Origin: Candidatus Zixiibacteriota bacterium
GTDB lineage: Bacteria; Zixibacteria; MSB-5A5; SM1-73
Assembly (NCBI GenBank): GCA_022866585.1
Contig: JALHUP010000044.1
Location: forward strand, 1 to 9,958
Direction of reading: 5' to 3'
Length of the DNA stretch: 9,958 bases
Shown here: in pieces, positions 5,125 through 9,958 of the stretch
Layout: each line of letters starts with the position of its first letter
Position numbering within the stretch: position 1 is the stretch's first letter
Translations under genes and position numbers: made by a program
Notes under the pieces: generated by a model
What the model was told of the DNA's origin: nothing
The model's database searches: none
What the model saw: the letters and a program-made list of their open reading frames with translations, nothing else

Positions 5125-6492
5125 TTAATGTTTTTCCACCCCCTCCAATTTTTCTTTGAGCATCTCCTCCACCAAGGAGGTACCAAATCTGCCACTTATA
5201 AACCTTTCATCCGAAAGGATTTTTTTGTGAAATTCGATGGTGGTCTCTACTCCCTCGATGATGAACTCTTCTAAGGCTCTTCTGGCTTTTAAAATCGCCT
5301 CTTCTCTGGTCTTTCCGTGGACGATCAATTTAGCAATCATCGAATCATAGAAAGGGGGAATCACGTATTTAGCGTAGGCATGGGTATCCACCCGGATCCC
5401 ATGTCCGCCCGGAGTGTGAAAGCTGGTGATAGTTCCCGGGCAGGGGAGAAAGTCTTTTTGCGGGTCTTCCGCATTTATTCTGCATTCGATAGCATGTCCT
5501 TTTAATGAGATATCCTCTTGGGAAAAAGTAAGTTTCTCCCCATAGGCTAAGCGAATCTGTTCTTTTATCAAATCTATGTCGGTGACCTCCTCGGTCACTG
5601 GATGCTCCACTTGAATTCGGGTGTTCATCTCCATAAAGTAGAAGTTTTTATTCTCATCCAATAAAAACTCGATGGTCCCCGCGCTTTGGTAATCCACACT
5701 TTTTGCCGCATTCACCGCTTTCTTCCCCATTCTTTCTCTTAAGTTCTCATCTATAACTGGGGAAGGAGATTCTTCCAAAAGCTTCTGATGTCTTCTTTGA
5801 ACGGTGCAATCTCTTTCACCCAAATGAATAATGTTTCCAAAGCTGTCACCGAGAATTTGAAATTCTATGTGCCTGGGATTGGGGATATAGCTCTCGATGT
5901 AAACTGAAGGATTACCAAAAGCGGCTCCGGCTTCTAATCTTGCCATCTCCCATCCCTTTTTCAGCTCATCTTCATCCCTAACGATTCTCATTCCCTTTCC
6001 TCCTCCACCATAGGAGGCTTTGATGATAACCGGAAAACCTATTTCGTAACAGATGCTTTTGGCTTTTTCCAGACAGTCCACTACCCCATCGCTTCCCGGT
6101 ATGACCGGGACGCCGGCATCGCTCATGGTTTTTTTTGCCAGAGCTTTATCTCCCATCAATCTGATCATGTCAAAGGAGGGACCAATAAATTTTATATCAC
6201 AAGACTCGCAGATCTCGGCAAAATCGGGATTTTCGGCTAAAAAACCGTAGCCCGGGTGGATGGCATCCGCGTTGGTCACCTCTGCGGCGCTGATTATCCT
6301 CTTGGGATCTAAGTAGCTATCTTGGGATTGGGCCGGACCTATGCAGACATCCTCGTCCGCAAAACGGACATGGAGAGATCCTCTGTCCGCATCCGAAAAA
6401 ATGGCTACCGTAGCTATTCCCAGCTCCTTGCAGGCTCGGATGATGCGCAGGGCGATCTCACCCCTATTGGCAATCAATATCTTTTTAAACAA
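5125..6492 (-). CDS. accC: Acetyl-CoA carboxylase, biotin carboxylase subunit
   Basis: An ATP-grasp enzyme of 455 residues that carboxylates the biotin of AccB with bicarbonate and ATP, the first half-reaction of malonyl-CoA synthesis. Visible landmarks are the N-terminal FKKILIANRGEIALRII, HPGYGFLAENPDFAE, the glycine-rich ATP loop YGGGGKGMRIV, ERDCTVQRRHQKLLEE, and the catalytic block FYFMEMNTRIQVEHPVTE holding the metal-binding Glu/Asn and active-site Arg. The reading frame is open back to a TTG at 6504, but the TTG at 6492 is 5 nt after GGGAG and gives the family N-terminus (M)FKKILIANRGE, so it is chosen. It is normally next to accB; here a pilT gene lies between. accA and accD are not in the window. 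Confidence 0.97.
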   Translation of the reverse strand: MFKKILIANRGEIALRIIRACKELGIATVAIFSDADRGSLHVRFADEDVCIGPAQSQDSYLDPKRIISAAEVTNADAIHPGYGFLAENPDFAEICESCDIKFIGPSFDMIRLMGDKALAKKTMSDAGVPVIPGSDGVVDCLEKAKSICYEIGFPVIIKASYGGGGKGMRIVRDEDELKKGWEMARLEAGAAFGNPSVYIESYIPNPRHIEFQILGDSFGNIIHLGERDCTVQRRHQKLLEESPSPVIDENLRERMGKKAVNAAKSVDYQSAGTIEFLLDENKNFYFMEMNTRIQVEHPVTEEVTDIDLIKEQIRLAYGEKLTFSQEDISLKGHAIECRINAEDPQKDFLPCPGTITSFHTPGGHGIRVDTHAYAKYVIPPFYDSMIAKLIVHGKTREEAILKARRALEEFIIEGVETTIEFHKKILSDERFISGRFGTSLVEEMLKEKLEGVEKH

Positions 6493-6621
6493 GAATACTC
6501 CCAACTAATTCTTTATAAACGTTCCGATTAAGCTTGGCTTTTAGACCTCCGGTTGATCTTAGTAAGAGGAGGATAATAATATACCCGAGCAACTAATCAA
6601 TTCCATGTATTAGCTCTTTTA

Positions 6622-7746
6622 TTAAGACCCCTTCTTTTGGGTGACTTTCTCATATTCATGCCACCCCCGATCCGAAGCGCCTGTAATCCCTTTAACCCTA
6701 AGCTCAAAGTCAGAAGGATTGGTTGCCTGAAGGAGTGCCTCATCATAGGAGATCATCCCTTTCTTGTAAAGATCCATAAGGGATTGATCAAAAGATTGCA
6801 TGCCATATTGAATAGCTCCGCTCTCAATAAGCTCAGGGATCAAAATGGTTTTAAGGGGATCAATTATGTATTCTCTTACTAATCCCGTGTTCACCAAAAC
6901 CTCCACAGCCGGAACTCGTCCCGGTCCATCACATCTGGGCAAAAGCCTCTGGCAAATTACGGCTTTCAAAGTGGCAGACAAAAGGAGCCTGACCTGTTGA
7001 TGCTGATGCGGGGGAAAGAAAGAGATGATTCGGTTTACCGTCTCCACCGCATTAAGAGTATGTAAGGTGGTTAAAACCAAGTGCCCGGTGTCTGAGGCGG
7101 TCAAGGCTATGGACATGGTCTCCAAATCCCTGATCTCTCCGATTAAGATCACATCCGGATCCTGACGAAGAGCCTGCCTTAAGGCAGTAACGAAAGATTC
7201 GGTATCCATTCCGATTTCCCTCTGACCGATAATACTCTTTTTGTTGCGGTGAACATACTCAATGGGATCTTCGATGGTCAGGATGTTCTCCGCTCGGGTA
7301 GCATTGATGTGATCGATCATGCTGGCCAAAGTAGTCGATTTTCCGCTCCCGGTAGTTCCGGTGAGGATGATCAGTCCTCTTCTGTAGTCTGCTAAGTCCT
7401 TTACCACGGGGGGTAAATGGAGTTCCTCAAATGATGGGATAATAGTATTTACCGATCTTATGGCAATACCCACCGTGCCTCTCTGCCTATAAAAATTGAT
7501 CCGGAAGCGTCCCATCTTGGAGACACTTAGTGCCAAATCCAGCTCGTTTCTTTGAAGAAACCTTTTTTTCTGATCTTCGCTTAAGATCTGGCTCATTATC
7601 TCTTCCATCTCCTGTGGAGTCAAAGGCTCTTCGCTAATGAGACGAAGGATGCCGTCAATACGCAAAGCCGGTCTTGTCCCAATTCGAAGATGCAGATCCG
7701 AAGCCTTGGTGGAAAGCATCTCTTCCAACATCTGTTTTAACGTCAT
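6622..7746 (-). CDS. pilT: PilT-family type IV pilus retraction ATPase
   Basis: A 374-residue hexameric motor ATPase of the secretion-ATPase superfamily that powers pilus disassembly at the inner face of the cytoplasmic membrane. Motifs in order: SDLHLRIGTRPALRIDG at residues 16-32; Walker A GTTGSGKST at 130-138; Asp box TIEDPIE at about 157-163; Walker B DVILIGEIRD at 198-207; His box TGHLVLTTLHT at 220-230. The C-terminal part (QYGMQSFDQSL, KGMISYDEALLQA) is PilT/PilU-like, but the AIRNLIRE motif typical of PilT is replaced by VREYIIDP, so PilU or a PilT paralog remains possible. The ATG at 7744-7746 follows a strong GGAGGGGAGT. It sits between accB and accC with no pilus genes beside it. 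Confidence 0.93.
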   Translation of the reverse strand: MTLKQMLEEMLSTKASDLHLRIGTRPALRIDGILRLISEEPLTPQEMEEIMSQILSEDQKKRFLQRNELDLALSVSKMGRFRINFYRQRGTVGIAIRSVNTIIPSFEELHLPPVVKDLADYRRGLIILTGTTGSGKSTTLASMIDHINATRAENILTIEDPIEYVHRNKKSIIGQREIGMDTESFVTALRQALRQDPDVILIGEIRDLETMSIALTASDTGHLVLTTLHTLNAVETVNRIISFFPPHQHQQVRLLLSATLKAVICQRLLPRCDGPGRVPAVEVLVNTGLVREYIIDPLKTILIPELIESGAIQYGMQSFDQSLMDLYKKGMISYDEALLQATNPSDFELRVKGITGASDRGWHEYEKVTQKKGS

Positions 7747-7803
7747 ACTCCCCTCCTTTTGATTAAAAAATCGTATCTATTTAGTCAGCTTGTCTATTAT
7801 GGA

Positions 7804-7830
7804 ATCCGCTCAATCCGCTTCATCCGTTGA
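7804..7830. repeat. Three tandem 9-bp units (ATCCGCTCA / ATCCGCTTC / ATCCGTTGA)
   Basis: Three head-to-tail imperfect 9-mers occupy 7804-7812, 7813-7821 and 7822-7830, each starting ATCCG. The last unit, extended to ATCCGTTGACC, recurs at 932-942 within the 3' end of the selenoprotein gene, with a related ACCGTTGACC at 901-910. Confidence 0.5.
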
Positions 7831-7966
7831 CCCAATCAGTTGACAAAGATTCGTCTGGAACAGCTTTTCTACCAATAACTTCGACATAAACTCCGGGATT
7901 ATTAACCTGACTCGTGAGATTATATTTCCACTGATAACTGCCAACATAAAGAGCTGAAATAAAAAA
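7820..7966 (-). pseudogene. Possible remnant of an extracellular beta-domain protein
   Basis: A 48-codon open frame between two stops, without a start codon. It reads ALYVGSYQWKYNLTSQ, then VNNPGVYVEVIGRKAVPDES. The alternation of hydrophobic and polar residues with NPGVYVEVIG looks like real beta-sandwich coding sequence rather than random translation. No Shine-Dalgarno or methionine is present, and a repeat element lies directly upstream. I do not recognise the family. It may also be a chance open frame. Confidence 0.3.
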
Positions 7967-7987
7967 TTATAGGAGCGTGTCCGGGAA

Positions 7988-8031
7988 TGTAATTCTTCGA
8001 TTTATCGAGCCCAATAAATTGTGCAACTACA
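7988..8031. repeat. Imperfect inverted-repeat element (copy 2 of a dispersed family)
   Basis: The arms TGTAATTCTTCGATTTA and TAAATTGTGCAACTACA are imperfect inverses, separated by only a short TCGAGCCCA-type centre. The segment 8007-8031 is 24/25 identical to 718-742. This compact copy lacks the roughly 50-bp interior present in copy 1. Confidence 0.6.
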
Positions 8032-8099
8032 GTCTCATCCCACTATATAGAGGCTAAATAAAGCTTTAGCATTTTTCAGGCAGTCTCTTAAGATTACTG

Positions 8100-8576
8100 T
8101 CATGCTGGATCAATCAAAAAGAGGCTCTGTCCGAACTCCACCGGTTTGGCATTTTCCACCAGTATCTTGGCCACCCTTCCCGCTACCTCAGACTCTATCT
8201 CGTTCATCAGCTTCATGGCTTCGATGACGCAAACCACCTGTCCCGCGGCAATCTGCTGATTCAGCTCCACATAAGGTTTGGCGTCCGGAGCGGGAGCTCG
8301 ATAGAAGGTTCCCACCATGGGGGACTTTATGGGAACCAAATGATCTGTCTCCTCCGCCATTTTTGGTGGTTCCGCAGGAACGGTTTGAGTCTTTGCCGTC
8401 GATTCACTCTTTGGTTCCACTGTGATGGCAGTCACCGATTGATCTGTTGTGGGGTTGTTCGTCTGTTTCGGCTTTTTGGTGATTCTCACCTTCTGTCCCC
8501 AACCCCCTACCTCCAACTCCCCTATGTCTGATTCCTCCACCAGTTTTATCAATTTTCTAATTTTAGAAACCCGCAT
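8100..8576 (-). CDS. accB: Acetyl-CoA carboxylase, biotin carboxyl carrier protein
   Basis: This 158-residue BCCP carries the covalently bound biotin that AccC carboxylates and the carboxyltransferase empties onto acetyl-CoA. The N-terminal SKIRKLIKLVEESDIGELEV is the conserved AccC-binding helix region. A flexible Thr/Ser/Pro/Lys-rich linker spans residues about 34-75. The biotinyl domain follows with SPMVGTFYRAPAPDAKPYVE (including the BCCP thumb region) and the biotinylation motif EAMKLMNE, Lys122. The frame is open to a GTG at 8582, but that codon overlaps the GAGGGGG Shine-Dalgarno, so the ATG at 8574-8576 is preferred and matches the family start. It is separated from accC by pilT. Confidence 0.97.
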   Translation of the reverse strand: MRVSKIRKLIKLVEESDIGELEVGGWGQKVRITKKPKQTNNPTTDQSVTAITVEPKSESTAKTQTVPAEPPKMAEETDHLVPIKSPMVGTFYRAPAPDAKPYVELNQQIAAGQVVCVIEAMKLMNEIESEVAGRVAKILVENAKPVEFGQSLFLIDPA

Positions 8577-8631
8577 AACCACCCCCTCACTCTGAGGGTT
8601 TGTTTATAAAGTGTTAGAACGTATCTTTAAT

Positions 8632-8662
8632 AAAAAAAGAACAGAAAATCCAATAGATTTCC
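8632..8662 (-). terminator. Weak intrinsic terminator after the aspartic protease gene
   Basis: On the minus strand GGAAATC (8662-8656) pairs with GATTTTC (8650-8644) through 7 bp including one G-U. The 5-nt loop is followed by a T-rich tract with T7 at 8638-8632. The AT-rich stem is weak, so termination may be partial. It would separate the DUF5678/protease pair from accB. Confidence 0.45.
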
Positions 8663-8667
8663 TTCGT

Positions 8668-9069
8668 TTAATCAGCTTCTCTTTCGAAACTTACCACACC
8701 CTTTTGGTCACTAAAACAGACTTTAAATTTTTCAAATATGCCTTTTCTTCCCAGAAGATTGAATCCCACTCCAAGTCGTTCAGAAAAACCTATTTCCGCC
8801 TCTATTATCTCCTCTCCTATCTTCAGCTGAAGTCTGTGAATATAGATGGGAATATAACTTCCATCACCAACCACCACCATCAACTCGTGTCCGTTTTTGA
8901 AAGCAAGTCCTAAATTCAGGGCTTCATCTTTATCAAATACGCTGAAAGATGCCCCAGAATCTACGAAAGCCCATATTTCAGACCATCCATCTTTGCCTTT
9001 AACTTCTAATGGAATTAAGGGTATCTTCTTGTCTCTAAAGTAAGAATATTTGAATTCTATAAGAGGCAA
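8668..9069 (-). CDS. Retropepsin-like aspartic protease family protein
   Basis: A 133-residue single-domain protein of the retroviral-protease clan (AA). The catalytic signature is WAFVDSGASFSVF with the active Asp37 in D-S-G-A; the second family mark is FNLLGRKGIFEKFKV (LLGR at 105-108), which precedes the last strands. One catalytic Asp per chain implies a homodimer. There is no signal peptide or membrane segment, so it is probably cytoplasmic. The start is TTG at 9067-9069, supported by GAGGAGG 7 nt upstream; it overlaps the end of the upstream DUF5678 gene by 13 bp, indicating translational coupling. The substrate is unknown. Small bacterial proteins of this type often lack a demonstrated protease activity. 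Confidence 0.85.
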   Translation of the reverse strand: MPLIEFKYSYFRDKKIPLIPLEVKGKDGWSEIWAFVDSGASFSVFDKDEALNLGLAFKNGHELMVVVGDGSYIPIYIHRLQLKIGEEIIEAEIGFSERLGVGFNLLGRKGIFEKFKVCFSDQKGVVSFEREAD

Positions 9070-9266
9070 TTGAAATCCTCCTCGCGGGGTATACGTAGAA
9101 CTGAGGGCTTTTTATCTGGATATTTTCTTTTTGCTTCCTCCCTTACTCTCACTCCAGATTTATCCGCAGCGATAACCTTTCCATCAAGAACTGCAACATA
9201 ATTACCTGCATGTTCTCTCACTAATTTCTCCAAATGTGTTCTTATCCACTCATGATCTTTATTCAT
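9057..9266 (-). CDS. DUF5678-like small protein
   Basis: This 69-residue protein reads MNKDHEWIRTHLEKLVREH, then AGNYVAVLDGKVIAADKSG, then VRVREEAKRKYPDKKPSVLRIPREEDF. That layout (helix, G-YVAV-G-VIA strand pair, helix, P-LRIP strand) matches small DUF5678 proteins. There is no signal peptide. The frame is open to a TTG at 9308, but the ATG at 9264-9266 has AAGGAAG upstream at good spacing and gives the usual family start, so it is preferred. Its 3' end overlaps the protease gene, so the two are likely made together, perhaps as partner proteins. Function is unknown; a toxin-antitoxin-like or regulatory pair with the protease is only a guess. Confidence 0.75.
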   Translation of the reverse strand: MNKDHEWIRTHLEKLVREHAGNYVAVLDGKVIAADKSGVRVREEAKRKYPDKKPSVLRIPREEDFNCLL

Positions 9267-9318
9267 CTCTATCTTCCTTACAGTCCTTTGGATCCAGAAT
9301 TCGGACAAACATAACGTC

Positions 9319-9958
9319 TTACAGCTCTAATAGTTTTTTTTCGGCGGTGGTTAAGATTTCGCACCCTCTCTGGGTGATCAACACATCGTCCTCTATTCTT
9401 ACACCGCCCCAATTGGGGATGTAAATTCCCGGCTCAATGGTAATCACCATGCCCGGCTCTAAAACCTGTTGGCTTTTGGGATTTATAGTAGGATTATCAT
9501 GGATCAAAAGTCCTATTCCATGTCCTAACCCATGCCCAAAATACTTTTCGTATCCGGCTTTTTTAATGGAGTCTCTTGCCACTTTGTCCAGATCGCATGT
9601 TTTTATTTTTGGTTTAACTTTGCTTATGGCTTCTTTTTGGGCTTTCAAAACTATATTATACACCTCTTTTTGTCTTTTGTTTGCTTTCCCCACCACCACG
9701 GTCCGGGTCAAATCAGCGGTATAGCCATCATATACCGCTCCCATGTCCAAAGTGACCAAATCTCCTTTTTCGATTCTTTTGCTCGAAGCCACCCCATGCG
9801 GCAGGGCGGACCTTTTCCCAGAAGCCACAATGGTTTCAAAGAAGGGAGCACTGGAGCCGTATTTTTTGAATTTATATTCGATCTCTGCCGCTATATCCTG
9901 TTCCTTCACTTGGGGTTTAACAAAATCCAGAATCTCCGAAAAGACCTGATCGGTTATG
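9319..9958 (-). CDS. M24-family metallopeptidase (Xaa-Pro aminopeptidase-like), partial (N-terminus beyond window)
   Basis: The gene enters from the right edge, with 212 codons visible; the frame is open to base 9957 through ITDQVFSEILDFVKP. It is the C-terminal pita-bread catalytic domain of an M24 peptidase that releases N-terminal residues next to proline. All five metal ligands are present: Asp in VTLDMGA, Asp in YTADLTRT, His in GHGLGHGIGL, Glu in ITIEPGIYI and Glu in GVRIEDDV. The PHG of SALPHG is the other active-site mark. The internal GTG at 9909 is not the start. Prolidase (pepQ) and aminopeptidase P (pepP) are both possible, and the missing N-terminal domain would decide. In many genomes this gene is followed by efp and then accB; here efp is absent. 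Confidence 0.93.
   Translation of the reverse strand, partial: ITDQVFSEILDFVKPQVKEQDIAAEIEYKFKKYGSSAPFFETIVASGKRSALPHGVASSKRIEKGDLVTLDMGAVYDGYTADLTRTVVVGKANKRQKEVYNIVLKAQKEAISKVKPKIKTCDLDKVARDSIKKAGYEKYFGHGLGHGIGLLIHDNPTINPKSQQVLEPGMVITIEPGIYIPNWGGVRIEDDVLITQRGCEILTTAEKKLLEL

Larger units (their letters stand above)
7747..8099. other. Repeat-bearing spacer between accB and pilT
   Basis: This 353-bp spacer holds no intact gene. From right to left it has a GCTAAA/TTTAGC hairpin (8053-8070), copy 2 of the dispersed inverted repeat (7988-8031), a short open frame that looks like decayed coding sequence (7820-7966), and three tandem 9-bp units (7804-7830). The region just upstream of pilT is AT-rich and could carry a promoter, but no convincing -35/-10 pair was identified. 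Confidence 0.65.

Noticed and set aside
8053..8075. Terminator GCTAAA/TTTAGC followed by ATTTTT
   Set aside because: The T-run is on the plus strand only; all genes are on the minus strand, so it would not terminate accB.

Overview
All recognisable genes lie on the minus strand, so the window is read from its right end to its left. It looks like a chromosomal segment of an uncultured Gram-negative bacterium of moderate GC content. The evidence for that is a type IV pilus retraction ATPase, a two-subunit glycine decarboxylase, a lipoprotein signal peptide and AUG/GUG/UUG starts with good Shine-Dalgarno sites. The spacers are rich in short palindromic repeats. No marker gene fixes the phylum. 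One gene appears to read UGA as selenocysteine, which would make this a selenoprotein-making organism.

Order of transcription: an M24 aminopeptidase cut by the right window edge (9319-9958); a translationally coupled pair, a DUF5678-like protein and a retropepsin-like aspartic protease (8668-9266), closed by a weak terminator; accB (8100-8576); a 353-bp spacer with repeats and a possible gene remnant; a pilT-like ATPase (6622-7746); accC (5125-6492); a small unknown gene (4706-4912); gcvH (4031-4429); gcvPA (2449-3789); a zinc-ribbon/DUF2007-like protein (1903-2262); the candidate selenoprotein (914-1807); a 332-bp repeat-rich spacer; and gcvPB cut by the left edge (1-581).

Two pathways dominate. 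AccB and AccC are the biotin carrier and biotin carboxylase of acetyl-CoA carboxylase. GcvH, GcvPA and GcvPB are the lipoyl carrier and the two halves of the P-protein of the glycine cleavage system. Both clusters are interrupted: pilT sits between accB and accC, and the DUF2007 gene plus the selenoprotein gene sit between gcvPA and gcvPB.

The main discovery is the gene at 914-1807. A simple ORF caller would split it into a 64-residue lipoprotein fragment and a 227-residue TPR protein. The two halves are in one frame, separated by a single TGA at 1613-1615. That TGA falls exactly where the first cysteine of a thioredoxin CxxC motif belongs, giving U-K-W-C. A hairpin with a GG-containing loop lies just downstream at 1580-1602, as expected for a bacterial SECIS element. 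The product would be a lipid-anchored selenocysteine thioredoxin-fold protein with C-terminal TPRs.

The spacers hold several families of short inverted repeats. One is a 33-bp double hairpin found at nearly the same distance upstream of two different start codons. Another region could fold into a three-way junction.
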